Origin: Methylorubrum sp. B1-46
Lineage (GTDB): Bacteria; Pseudomonadota; Alphaproteobacteria; Rhizobiales; Beijerinckiaceae
DNA: 64,000 bases
Direction of reading: 5' to 3'
Assembly: GCF_021117295.1 (NCBI RefSeq)
Contig: NZ_CP088247.1
Coordinates: forward strand, 3,487,001-3,551,000
Shown here: positions 1-12,928 of the stretch, in pieces
How positions within the stretch are numbered: position 1 is the first letter of the stretch
Layout of the letters: every line of letters begins with the position of its first letter
Notes under the pieces: model-generated
The model's database searches: none
Seen by the model: only the letters and a program-made list of their open reading frames with translations
Told to the model about the DNA's origin: nothing
Position numbers and translations under genes: made by a program

Positions 1-73
1 ACCAGCGGGCGAAGAAGGAGGGCTTGTGGTCGTGGTGGGCGTCATGCCCGGCATGTGCTGTGGCGGTGGCCAT
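1..73 (-). CDS. ctaD: Cytochrome c oxidase subunit I, N-terminal fragment
   Basis: Only the first 24 codons lie in the window; the gene runs off its left edge. The ATG is at 71-73 on the minus strand. The visible residues are a His-rich cytoplasmic leader (AHAGHDAHHDHKPSFFARW) of the kind that precedes the first membrane helix of alphaproteobacterial aa3-oxidase subunit I. It lies 83 bases downstream of ctaC on the same strand, the usual ctaC-ctaD order, which is the main support. A short GC-rich inverted repeat (123-129 with 140-146) lies between the two genes and could tune their relative expression. The haem and CuB ligands are outside the window, so identity rests on the leader and the neighbour. 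Confidence 0.8.
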   Translation of the reverse strand, partial: MATATAHAGHDAHHDHKPSFFARW

Positions 74-156
74 CGATCCTTGCCTTAATCAGATGTCTGT
101 CGCCTCTGGCGAATGAAGGATCGGCCGGGACAGGGGCGCCCCGGCCCGATGAAGTG

Positions 157-996
157 TCAGCGGGCGTCCGCGAGGCGGGCGCCGTTGTCGATGGCGGCGT
201 ACTTGGTCTTCGCCTCGGTCAGCCACTCGGCATAGGCCTGCTCGCTGACCACGCGAACGGTGATCGGCATGTAGGCGTGGCGGGCACCGCAAAGCTCGGA
301 GCACTGGCCGTAATAGGTACCCTCACGATCGGCCTTGAACCACCACTGGTTCAGGCGGCCGGGGATCGCGTCGATCTTGCCGCCGAAGGAGGGGATCGCC
401 CAGGAGTGGATCACGTCCTCGGAGGTGACCTGCACCTTCACGATCTTGCCGACCGGAACGACCATGTCATTGTCGGTGGCGAGAAGCTTCGGCTGCTGCT
501 CCTCGTCGACGTTGGCGTCGAAGGTGAAGCCGCCCTTGTCGCCCTCGGCCGGGTAGACGTAGGACCAGTACCACGCGTGGCCGACCACCTTCACGACGAC
601 GTCGGCCTTCGGGTCCGAGAGCTGCGTGCGCAGGGTGCGGAACGAGGGGATCGCCACCGCCACGAGGATCAGGACCGGGATGATGGTCCAGGCCACCTCG
701 ATCATCGTGTTGTGCGTGGTGCGCGACGGCGTGGGGTTCGCCTTCTCGCTGAACTTGAAGATGCAGTAGAGAATGAGGCCGAGAACGAAGACCGAGATGA
801 TGAAGGCGAGCCAGTGCAGCCCGTGCTCGAAGTTGAGGAGGTCGACGGCCTCGGCCGTGACCGGGACCTGACGGCTCATCTGCCACGGCTCGGGCTGGCC
901 GATGCCGGCCGCGAGAGCGGAGGAGGACGAACCGAGGAGAGCGCCGAATGCGGCGAGCCCCCACGATGACCGATATTGCGCCTGCGTCGTCCGCAT
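157..996 (-). CDS. ctaC: Cytochrome c oxidase subunit II (CuA subunit)
   Basis: 279 residues. The subunit accepts electrons from cytochrome c at its periplasmic CuA centre and passes them to haem a in subunit I. A signal peptide ends near residue 30 (SALAA). Two membrane helices follow (about 61-80 and 101-118), then the periplasmic cupredoxin domain. All CuA ligands are present: His197 (VIHSW), Cys232, Glu234, Cys236, His240 and Met243 in QCSELCGARHAYM. The aromatic electron-entry stretch AWYWSY is at 141-146. Length is normal for a mono-domain subunit II with no fused cytochrome c. It is followed on the same strand by ctaD. The divergent neighbour is fdhD, with about 255 bases between the two starts for both promoters. 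Confidence 0.97.
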   Translation of the reverse strand: MRTTQAQYRSSWGLAAFGALLGSSSSALAAGIGQPEPWQMSRQVPVTAEAVDLLNFEHGLHWLAFIISVFVLGLILYCIFKFSEKANPTPSRTTHNTMIEVAWTIIPVLILVAVAIPSFRTLRTQLSDPKADVVVKVVGHAWYWSYVYPAEGDKGGFTFDANVDEEQQPKLLATDNDMVVPVGKIVKVQVTSEDVIHSWAIPSFGGKIDAIPGRLNQWWFKADREGTYYGQCSELCGARHAYMPITVRVVSEQAYAEWLTEAKTKYAAIDNGARLADAR

Positions 997-1251
997 ATCC
1001 CCGCTTGGCTCCCCTGATGCCTATGGTTTGTTTGCCCTTGAATTTGCCGACCAGCGTCGCAAATCCGAGGACTGCCCGACCTTGTCGCGGGCCTTGCCGG
1101 TTCCGGCGGGACCGTGTCGCTGCCGGATGGGCGGTTGCGACGTAGAACCATACTGATCGTAAAACCGCAACCGCAACAGCACCGCCAAGCGTCGCTTGGA
1201 CGCGGGATCAGGCTTGCGTCACGAGCAATTTGGCTGCCTCTGGGGATACGG

Positions 1252-2127
1252 ATGCGGGATTTCAGCCGGAAACCGGAAGACGACTTTCGCGGGGATGGAC
1301 CCGCGACGTCGATCAGGGTCGGAACTCTTGTCGTCGCCTACGATGCGCCCGAGGCCCGGCCCGACGCCCGTGCGCTCGCCGTCGAGATGCCCGTCAACGT
1401 CATCTACGGCACCGTGCCCTACGCGGTGATGATGCTGACGCCGGCCGATCTGGAAGACTTCGCCTACGGCTTCAGCCTGACCGAGGGCGTGATCGAATCC
1501 CCCGACGAGATCCGTGGCGTCACGGTCGAGCTCGGCGAGGGCGGCCTGCGGCTCCTCGTCGATCTCGCGCCGGGGCGGCTGCGCGAGCACCTCGCCCGCA
1601 AGCGCGCGATCAGCGGCCGCACCGGCTGTGGCGTCTGCGGCATCGAGGACCTCGCCGCTCTGCCGACCGCCAAGACGCGGTCCGGCCAAGGCTCGCATAA
1701 AGGTCCGCAGGTGACTTTGGCGGCGATCCAGACGGCGCTGACGGCGCTCTTCGACCGCCAGACCCTCAACCGGGAGACCCGCGCGGTCCATGCCGCCGGG
1801 TGGGCGGGGCTCGATGGAACGCTGGTGGCGGTGCGCGAGGACGTCGGCCGCCACAATGCTCTGGATAAGTGCATCGGAGCGCTGCTGCGCGAGGGCGTGC
1901 GGCCGGACGAGGGCTTCCTCGTCATCACCAGCCGCTGCTCGTTCGAGATGGCGGAGAAGGCCGCAACCCTCGGCGCTTCGGTTCTGGTGGCGATCTCCGC
2001 TCCAACCTCACTCGCCATCGAGCGGGCGCGCTGCCACGACATGACGCTCTGCGCCATCGCCCGGTCCGACACGCTCACCGTGTTCTCGGGGCGCGAGCGG
2101 CTCCTGCTGGCCGGGGAGGACGGCTGA
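1252..2127 (+). CDS. fdhD: Formate dehydrogenase accessory sulfurtransferase FdhD
   Basis: 291 residues from the chosen ATG. FdhD moves sulfur from the cysteine desulfurase to the molybdenum/tungsten bis-MGD cofactor, which formate dehydrogenases need for activity. The catalytic pair is Cys126/Cys129 in the family motif GRTGCGVCG. Other family blocks are EMPVNVIYG near 45, EDFAYGFSLTEG near 68, DVGRHNALDK and TSRCSFEMAEKAA. The reading frame stays open 46 codons further upstream, but that extension is Arg-rich and unlike the family, and GGGGA lies 5-6 bases before 1252. No formate dehydrogenase gene lies nearby, so FdhD acts in trans. A small inverted repeat (2118-2123 with 2129-2134) spans the stop, without a T-run. 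Confidence 0.93.
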   Translation: MRDFSRKPEDDFRGDGPATSIRVGTLVVAYDAPEARPDARALAVEMPVNVIYGTVPYAVMMLTPADLEDFAYGFSLTEGVIESPDEIRGVTVELGEGGLRLLVDLAPGRLREHLARKRAISGRTGCGVCGIEDLAALPTAKTRSGQGSHKGPQVTLAAIQTALTALFDRQTLNRETRAVHAAGWAGLDGTLVAVREDVGRHNALDKCIGALLREGVRPDEGFLVITSRCSFEMAEKAATLGASVLVAISAPTSLAIERARCHDMTLCAIARSDTLTVFSGRERLLLAGEDG

Positions 2128-2150
2128 GCCGTCCCCCAGCCGAGACCGCC

Positions 2151-3218
2151 TCAGTCGGCGGCGCCGGCCTCACCGGTGCCGCCGGGAACGACCGTCGCCC
2201 CGCCGATCACCCGGACGTTCTTGCGCGGCCCGTCGGCCGGCGGATCCTGCCAGCCCTTGCCCGCGGCCGGCGCAGGCTTCGAGCCAGCGGTCTTGTCGGC
2301 GGTCTTGGTGGGCTCCTTCGCGGCGTCACCGGCCGCATCCTTGGCAGGCTCGGGCTTGACGGATTCCTTGGCCGGTTCCGGCGGCGCCGCATTCGTCTTC
2401 GGCTCGACCGCCTTGGCCTCCTTCGTATTCGGCTTCGCTGGTTCTGATCGGGCCGCGGGCGTCATCCCGGAGGAACCGGCGGGACCGGAACCGAGGGAGG
2501 GCTCCGGAGCGGTCGGGGCGATTCGCGCCTGGGACGGGAGCTTGGGCGCCGGAGCGGGTCGGGCAGCCGCGCGCCGCAGCGTCTCGGAGCGGCCGACCGC
2601 GTCCGGATTGACGCCGAGGGGATTGGCCTCCTGCCGTCCCGGCGGCGGCACGCGTTCGATGCGGGCCTCGCGCGGCGCGCCCCGCTCGGCTCCCAAGGGC
2701 GCATTGCGCAGGCCGGGCACCGAGGGGATGTCGGCGGGCGGCACGATGCGCTCCGCCTCGCGGATCGGACGGCGGGCGCGCAGGTCGTCTTCGGTCCAGC
2801 CGTAGCCGGGCGCCGCCGGCCGGACGCGCTCGGAGGGATAGTAGACGCCGCCGAGCGGCTCGCGCCCGATCACGCCGCCCTCGCGGGCATCGACTACGAG
2901 ACGCAGACGCTGGCCGCGGGGGCTCGTCGCCTCGACGCGGTAGTGGCGCCCATCGTAACGGGGGCGGGCGATCTCGGTGAAGCCGCGGTCGCGCAGGTCG
3001 TCGACGACCTCGCGCGGCGGCAGCAGGCCGTCCTCCTCGACATAGACGGCGCGCGGCGGACCGTAGACCTCGCGGTAGAAACCCTGGGCGGCGGCAGCCT
3101 GCAGTCCTGCCCCTGTCAGGAACAGGGCAGTCAGACCGAAGCCGAGGCCGCGACGCAGCGCCACTCCCTCGCGGCGACCGAGCGCAAGACGGCCGAAGAC
3201 ATGACGGCTCGAAGCCAT
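2151..3218 (-). CDS. Secreted proline/alanine-rich protein with a PepSY-like domain
   Basis: 355 residues from the ATG at 3216-3218, preceded by AGAGG. An upstream extension of 38 codons is possible but would bury the signal sequence. A hydrophobic segment at about 23-45 ending AAAAQG looks like a signal peptide. Residues about 68-118 resemble a PepSY/propeptide fold: 'VVDDLRDRGFTEI', then an Arg/Tyr strand, 'RLRLVVDAREGGVI'. The rest is low complexity, rich in Pro, Ala, Glu and Lys (about 200-340), likely disordered and periplasmic. No catalytic motif is visible. It is convergent with fdhD. The role is unknown; periplasmic binding or inhibition by the PepSY-like part is only a guess. Confidence 0.65.
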   Translation of the reverse strand: MASSRHVFGRLALGRREGVALRRGLGFGLTALFLTGAGLQAAAAQGFYREVYGPPRAVYVEEDGLLPPREVVDDLRDRGFTEIARPRYDGRHYRVEATSPRGQRLRLVVDAREGGVIGREPLGGVYYPSERVRPAAPGYGWTEDDLRARRPIREAERIVPPADIPSVPGLRNAPLGAERGAPREARIERVPPPGRQEANPLGVNPDAVGRSETLRRAAARPAPAPKLPSQARIAPTAPEPSLGSGPAGSSGMTPAARSEPAKPNTKEAKAVEPKTNAAPPEPAKESVKPEPAKDAAGDAAKEPTKTADKTAGSKPAPAAGKGWQDPPADGPRKNVRVIGGATVVPGGTGEAGAAD

Positions 3219-3851
3219 AGGACCTCTCGAACCAAGCTGGACTGAGAAGGAAGGTCCCGGGAGCCCGCTGTTGACCGCGGGTCCCCCGGCGTCACGGCAG
3301 ACGCGATCCCCGCATTCCCTCCGTGCCGGCAAGGTTTTCTAAACGATTGAATGGGGCGACATTGCGGACCGGCACGGAACCTGCCAGGGCCATAGGGGCG
3401 CTGCCGTGCGGCCAGGCACGTCGCGCCGGCGAACCCCGCGACGATCCTCGGCTGCGCGGCACGAAGCCAAGGCATGTTCAAAAGGCTGGCGGTGGCGGCC
3501 AGCGGCCCCTTGCTGGAATGAATGAAATCTGGCAACGTCCCGCTATAGGACAGCAAGACTGTCCCATTTGTCGCGCTTACCTTTCGTCGTGCTTGGCCGT
3601 TGGGCGAGCTTTGGGGATTCATCACGTGATCGACGTGACGTCCGAACGAGCTGATAAACCGGCGATCGCCAATGCGATCCGGGCGAACGCCGGCTGAACA
3701 GGCCGGGGTTTCAGCCCGCGGGTTGGCGGGCGGTTCCGGCAGGAAGAACCCCACCAGACCCGACTTGAAAATGATGGCGCCGGCCCGATCACCGATGGTG
3801 TTCGGGCATGAAACATGCTCGCGTGCGGGCAGGGTCGGAGATCTGCGGACG
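3219..3851. promoter_or_regulatory. Long divergent intergenic region upstream of gltB
   Basis: 633 bases separate the starts of the PepSY-like gene and gltB. I see no convincing protein or RNA gene here. A 6-bp inverted repeat GGACAG/CTGTCC (3548-3553 with 3559-3564) could be an operator. The sequence around 3590-3660 is less GC-rich than the flanks. I found no sigma-54 -24/-12 pair that fits well, although nitrogen control would be expected for gltB. The length suggests a long 5' leader or several promoters. Confidence 0.3.
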
Positions 3852-8570
<4,719 letters not shown>

Positions 8571-8605
8571 CCAGACGTCACACGGCTGCGTTCTTTCGCG
8601 CCATA

Positions 8606-8631
8606 CGGTCGGCGGCACTGGCCGCCGACCG
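8606..8631 (+). other. Hairpin between gltB and gltD
   Basis: A perfect 11-bp inverted repeat (8606-8616 with 8621-8631) around a 4-base loop ACTG. There is no T-run after it, so it is unlikely to stop transcription fully. An RNA-stabilising or partial-attenuation element setting the GltB:GltD ratio is the simplest reading. Confidence 0.5.
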
Positions 8632-8700
8632 CCTCACAGCGATACGGACAGACGGCAAGGCCGCGTGGTCGAGGGATCCGCGCCTGCAAAGGGTTGATCG

Positions 8701-10134
8701 ATGGGCAAGGTCACAGGGTTCCTCGAATACGACCGGCAGGAGCAGAAGTATCAGCTCGCCGCCGACCGCATTCGGCACTTCCGCGAATTCACGCTGCCGC
8801 TCGATGAGCACGACCTGTCGAAACAGGCCGCGCGCTGCATGGATTGCGGCATCCCGTTCTGCCACGGCCCGACCGGCTGCCCGGTCCACAACCAGATCCC
8901 GGACTGGAACGACCTCGTCTACCAGTCGGACTGGGAGGAGGCTGCGCGCAACCTCCACTCTACCAACAACTTCCCGGAATTCACCGGCCGCATCTGCCCG
9001 GCGCCCTGCGAGGAGGCCTGCACACTCAACCTCGAGAACCAGCCGGTCGCGATCAAGACGATCGAGCAGGCGATCGCGGACCGCGCCTGGAACAATGGGT
9101 GGGTGAAGCCCGAGCCGTCGGCGACCCGCACCGGCAAGCGCGTGGCGGTGATCGGTTCCGGCCCGGCCGGCATGGCGGCGGCGCAGCAGCTCGCCCGCGT
9201 CGGCCATGATGTCCACGTCTACGAGCGCGAGCCCAAGGCCGGCGGCCTGCTGCGTTACGGCATCCCCGACTTCAAGATGGAGAAGCGCCATATCGACCGG
9301 CGTGTGAAGCAGATGGAGGCCGAGGGCGTCGTCTTCCACTACAAGGCCAATATCGGCGTGAACGTGCCGCTGGAGGACCTGACGAGCCAGTTCGACGCCG
9401 TGCTGTTCTGCGGCGGCGCCGAAGAGCCGCGCAACCCGCAGCTTCCGGGCCAGGAGCTCGACGGCGTGCACTACGCCATGCCCTACCTCGTGCAGTCGAA
9501 CCGCCGGGTCGGCGCCGAGCCGATGCCCGGCAACGGTGAGCTGCCGATCCTGGCCGCCGGCAAAAACGTCGTCGTCATCGGCGGCGGCGACACGGCCTCC
9601 GACTGCGTCGGCACCGCCTTCCGCCAGGGCGCGCTCTCGGTGACGCAGCTTGACATCCGGCCGCGTCCGCCCGAGCGCGAGGACAAACTGACGGTATGGC
9701 CCTATTGGCCGACCAAGATGCGTACCTCGTCGAGCCAGGCGGAAGGCGCCGAGCGCGAGTTCCAGGCCGCGACCCTGCGGTTGGAGGGCAACCGCAAGGG
9801 ACAGCTCACCGGCGTGGTCTGCGCCCGCGTGGACGAGCGGCGCCAGCCGATCGAGGGCAGCGAGTTCGTGCTGCCGGCCGACCTCGTCTTCATGGCGATC
9901 GGCTTCGCCGGCTCGGTGCGCAAGGGCCTGCTCGAAGAGTCGGGTGTGGCGATGGACAAGCGCGACAACGTCATCGCCAACGACGAGGACTACCTGACCT
10001 CGAACCCGAAGATCTACGTCGCCGGCGACATGCGCCGCGGCCAGTCCTTGGTGGTCTGGGCGATCCGCGAGGGCCGTCAGGCCGCCCGCTCGATCGACGA
10101 GACGCTGATGGGCGCGACCGTGCTGCCGCGCTGA
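8701..10134 (+). CDS. gltD: Glutamate synthase (NADPH) small subunit
   Basis: 477 residues. GltD takes electrons from NADPH onto FAD and passes them through 4Fe-4S clusters to GltB. The N-terminal cluster-binding domain shows Cys46, 49, 54 and 60 (CMDCGIPFCHGPTGC) and Cys99, 103 and 107 (CPAPCEEAC). The FAD Rossmann motif is VIGSGPAGMAAA at about 150-161. The NADPH motif VIGGGDTASDC lies near 291. The C-terminal FAD contact 'VAGDMRRGQSLVVWAI' is present. Length is typical. It is the second gene of the gltBD operon, which ends at the strong terminator just downstream. Confidence 0.97.
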   Translation: MGKVTGFLEYDRQEQKYQLAADRIRHFREFTLPLDEHDLSKQAARCMDCGIPFCHGPTGCPVHNQIPDWNDLVYQSDWEEAARNLHSTNNFPEFTGRICPAPCEEACTLNLENQPVAIKTIEQAIADRAWNNGWVKPEPSATRTGKRVAVIGSGPAGMAAAQQLARVGHDVHVYEREPKAGGLLRYGIPDFKMEKRHIDRRVKQMEAEGVVFHYKANIGVNVPLEDLTSQFDAVLFCGGAEEPRNPQLPGQELDGVHYAMPYLVQSNRRVGAEPMPGNGELPILAAGKNVVVIGGGDTASDCVGTAFRQGALSVTQLDIRPRPPEREDKLTVWPYWPTKMRTSSSQAEGAEREFQAATLRLEGNRKGQLTGVVCARVDERRQPIEGSEFVLPADLVFMAIGFAGSVRKGLLEESGVAMDKRDNVIANDEDYLTSNPKIYVAGDMRRGQSLVVWAIREGRQAARSIDETLMGATVLPR

Positions 10135-10157
10135 GCCGCTTCCATCCAGACGAGATG

Positions 10158-10187
10158 GGGCCATCGCCTGAAGGCGGTGGCCCTTTT
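10158..10187 (+). terminator. Rho-independent terminator of gltBD
   Basis: An 11-bp stem (10158-10168 with 10173-10183, one G-U pair) closed by a TGAA loop and followed by TTTT. It begins 23 bases after the gltD stop and lies ahead of the convergent metallo-hydrolase gene. Confidence 0.85.
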
Positions 10188-10206
10188 CGTTGGGTCCTAC
10201 GGCAGG

Positions 10207-11151
10207 TCAGGGAGACGCGCCGCCGGAACCGGTTTGGTCGCGGACTTCCCACAGGTAACCCGATCCGTCGCGGGTGATCCGGCCGCGGGTCGCGAGATGC
10301 ATCCCGGCGACATCCAGTCCCTCGGTGGCAGCTTGGTCCAGGATACGGCGGCGTGTAGCGATCGCCTCCGCCGGGTCGGCGTCCCAGATCACGGTCCAGT
10401 CCGGATGCGGCATCTGCAGCACGCGCGAGTGCAGGATGTCGCCCCAGATCAGCAGCCGCTCCGATCCGTCCTCGATCAGCACGCCGGCATGGCCCGGCGT
10501 GTGCCCTGGCAGCGGCAGGAACGAGACGCCGGGGGCGAGCTCCGCCCCGCCGGAGACGCGGCGCACCCTTCCGGCATAGGCCGCCAGCACGGCCTGCGCG
10601 GTGGCGAAGAAGACGGCCATCGCGGCGGGCGCCCGGGCGCGCGCGCCTTCATCCGACCAGAAGGCCGCCTCCCGCTCCTGCACGACCAGCTCCGCCCCGG
10701 TGAAGCGGGCGCGGCCCTCCCCCGTGAGGAGGCCGCCGACATGGTCCGCATGGAGATGGGTCAGCCAGACCGTGTCGATCTGATCGGGCGCCACGCCTTC
10801 CGCCGCGAGCGCCGCCGTGACCTGGCCAAAATCCGGCCCGAACACGGTTCCGCAGCCGGCATCGAGCAGCCAGTTGCGGCCACCGCGCCGGATCAGGAAT
10901 GCGTTGACCGGCTCCGGCGAGGGACCGCCCGGCGGGAGACCGGCCTGCGCGAGCAGGGCGCGCCCGGCCTCGCTGTCGGCGTCTGGGATCATGCTCGGCT
11001 GGAGCGGAAACAGACCGTCGCGCAGCGGCGTGACGGTGTAGGCCCCGACGCGCGAGGCGGAGCCGGGGGCCGCCCGAACCTCGGCAATCCGCAGGAGCGG
11101 CAGGCCGACGCCCGCGGCGAGGACGGATCGTCGGGTCGGGAGGAAGGGCAT
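10207..11151 (-). CDS. Exported MBL-fold metallo-hydrolase
   Basis: 314 residues. The N-terminus has a twin-arginine style signal (PTRRSVLAAGVGLPLL, Arg7-Arg8). The metallo-beta-lactamase metal motif THLHADH is at 131-137 (His132, His134, Asp136, His137). A second metal-ligand region is LPGHTPGHAG, and WGDILHS supplies the bridging Asp. The length and the 'VNAFLIRRGGRNWLLDAGCG' block fit the quorum-quenching/AttM and MBL-fold subgroup found in many proteobacteria, but substrate cannot be read from sequence. Candidates are lactones, thioesters or sulfur compounds. It stands alone on the minus strand, convergent with gltD. Confidence 0.85.
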   Translation of the reverse strand: MPFLPTRRSVLAAGVGLPLLRIAEVRAAPGSASRVGAYTVTPLRDGLFPLQPSMIPDADSEAGRALLAQAGLPPGGPSPEPVNAFLIRRGGRNWLLDAGCGTVFGPDFGQVTAALAAEGVAPDQIDTVWLTHLHADHVGGLLTGEGRARFTGAELVVQEREAAFWSDEGARARAPAAMAVFFATAQAVLAAYAGRVRRVSGGAELAPGVSFLPLPGHTPGHAGVLIEDGSERLLIWGDILHSRVLQMPHPDWTVIWDADPAEAIATRRRILDQAATEGLDVAGMHLATRGRITRDGSGYLWEVRDQTGSGGASP

Positions 11152-11321
11152 CGACGGCGGGTCCGAATCCGTTGAGCGGAGCCCCTGATCCTGACCGACC
11201 TCGTCGCCAAGGCCAGGGGCGGCGTCCCGCCATCCTCAGGGAATCGCTCCCGATCCCGCTCCAGGCCGCCCGCGCCGGTGCGACCGGACGAGGTGGGCCC
11301 TCCTCACCCTTCGATGAGAAC

Positions 11322-12767
11322 CTATCCAGGCGGCCAGCGGAAATCGTCCGCCCGGCCCGGCTGCGGCAGGGGCGCGGCGCCACGCTGTAGGCTGCGCTCG
11401 CGGGTGCCGGTGGCGTCGCCCTCCTGCGGGCGGCCGGTGAGCAGGGTCCCGCCCGGCGAGGTCTCGGTGCGGCCGAGCGGCACCACCGGTCCTGCGGCGG
11501 GCTTGACCGGCAGGCTCGGGATGCCGGGCGGCTCGGGCAGGCTCGGCAGCATCGCGGTGATCTTGCGGTCGATCGCGGCGGTGTCCTCGCTGCCGAGCCC
11601 GGCCCCGCCCTCACCGGGCGTAGCTGCGACCGCGGCGGCGGGTTGCTCGGAGGGAAGGCCACCCTTCGCCCCCATCAGGCGCTTCAGCTCCACGTCGGCG
11701 AAGTGGGCGACCTTGCGCGAGCCGGCGGCGGTGAAGTGGATGCCGTCGGAGGTGCGCAGCCGCGCCTCCTGGCCGTCCACGTCCGGCCCCGAAGCCGTGA
11801 AGCGGTTGCGGTCGTCGACGAAGCCCTGCCAGATCTCGGCATAGGATTGGCCGGCCCGCTGCACGCGCTCGCGCACGAGGTCGTTGATCGCCGCGAAGTC
11901 GCGGCTCAGGCTCTCGCTGCGGACCGGCGGCAGGCCGACCCAGACCAACGGCACCTTGTGCTCGGCGAACACCTTCGCCACCGCATCGACCCGTGCGCCG
12001 TAGAGCTCGCGCCACTTGTCGGAGAGCGCCTCGTAGCTCTGGTCGCCCTCGCGGATCGCCTGCCGGTCGTTCACGCCGACCATCATCAGCGCGTAGGAGA
12101 GGTTGGGCGTGGCCTTGAGGGCCTCCTCGGCGGTCTTGGCCCAATCGACCAGATCCTTGCGGACGAGGCCGCTATCGGCCTTCGAGCGGTCGAGCACGGC
12201 GATCTCGGCATTGTCGGAGAACGCCTCGTCGACCCCCTTGGCGAGGTAGCTTGCGAGCGAGTCGCCGAAGACGGCGATCTGAGTCGTCGGCGTCGTCTTC
12301 GGGACCTTGGCCTTGGGCTGCGCCACCGTAGGGGCGGGGCTCGGCCGGCGGCGGCGCGCGGCGCGCTCCTCGTCCGAGCGGCCGGTCGCCGTGGGTGCGG
12401 GCGCGGGCGCGCGGGGGCGCTGCGGCCGGGCATAGCCGGGCGTGGGCTGCGGCGGCGGGGTCGGCTGAGCGCGCGGCTGGTCCTCCCACGGCCAGTAGAA
12501 TTGGCGCGGCGCTTCCTGCGGCGGCGGCGCCCGGCGGACGGGGGCCCGGCCGTAATCGTCGGCATAGGCGCCCCGCGCCCGGCGGCGCGGGGGCGGGGCG
12601 GTGTAGGGATCGGCGGCCGGCGCGTCGTAGCTATCGCCCCATTGTGCCGCGGCCGGCTGCGGCAGCACGGACCACGCGGCGGCGAGCGAGAGAACGGCGA
12701 GGGCGAGAAGGCCGAGGATCGCAGGCCAACGCGGAAACGCGGTGCGATCGGTCGGGCGGCGTGGCAT
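11322..12767 (-). CDS. Periplasmic SGNH hydrolase-like protein (DUF459 family)
   Basis: 481 residues. A membrane anchor or signal (about 15-42) is followed by a Pro/Arg/Ala-rich linker to about residue 160. The SGNH fold then starts at 'IAVFGDSLASYL' (nucleophile Ser170), with a 'MMVGVNDRQ' block carrying the conserved Asn and 'DGIHFTAAGSRKVAHF' carrying the Asp/His pair. A disordered tail follows. DUF459 proteins are common next to lytic transglycosylases in Rhizobiales and are thought to act on cell-wall or surface polysaccharide acyl groups, though the activity is not settled. It lies downstream of mltB on the same strand, but a long inverted repeat separates them. Confidence 0.82.
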   Translation of the reverse strand: MPRRPTDRTAFPRWPAILGLLALAVLSLAAAWSVLPQPAAAQWGDSYDAPAADPYTAPPPRRRARGAYADDYGRAPVRRAPPPQEAPRQFYWPWEDQPRAQPTPPPQPTPGYARPQRPRAPAPAPTATGRSDEERAARRRRPSPAPTVAQPKAKVPKTTPTTQIAVFGDSLASYLAKGVDEAFSDNAEIAVLDRSKADSGLVRKDLVDWAKTAEEALKATPNLSYALMMVGVNDRQAIREGDQSYEALSDKWRELYGARVDAVAKVFAEHKVPLVWVGLPPVRSESLSRDFAAINDLVRERVQRAGQSYAEIWQGFVDDRNRFTASGPDVDGQEARLRTSDGIHFTAAGSRKVAHFADVELKRLMGAKGGLPSEQPAAAVAATPGEGGAGLGSEDTAAIDRKITAMLPSLPEPPGIPSLPVKPAAGPVVPLGRTETSPGGTLLTGRPQEGDATGTRERSLQRGAAPLPQPGRADDFRWPPG

Positions 12768-12856
12768 GCGCGAAGCCTCGATCGAAGGGGAGGGGCCGGA
12801 GGCCGGGCCCGAAGTTCGACAGGATAACGCGTGGAAGCCGGCGCGTCTAAGTGCAC

Positions 12857-12923
12857 CTCATAAAACGCCCGATCACCGGCCGTTCTCGCTCTGGAGACGA
12901 CAGCGCAGCGGGCGTTTTGTGAG
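12857..12923 (-). terminator. Long inverted repeat after the transglycosylase gene
   Basis: Arms of 15 bases (12857-12871 with 12909-12923) match at 14 positions around a 37-base loop. On the minus strand the repeat follows the mltB-like stop within 6 bases. Its TTTT is inside the arm rather than after the stem, so it is an atypical terminator or an mRNA-protecting structure. Confidence 0.5.
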
Positions 12924-12928
12924 AGACA

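Noticed and set aside
3333..3700. Sigma-54 promoter or glutamine-type riboswitch ahead of gltB
   Set aside because: No GG-N10-GC pair with the right flanks and no recognisable RNA motif; only a short inverted repeat is noted.
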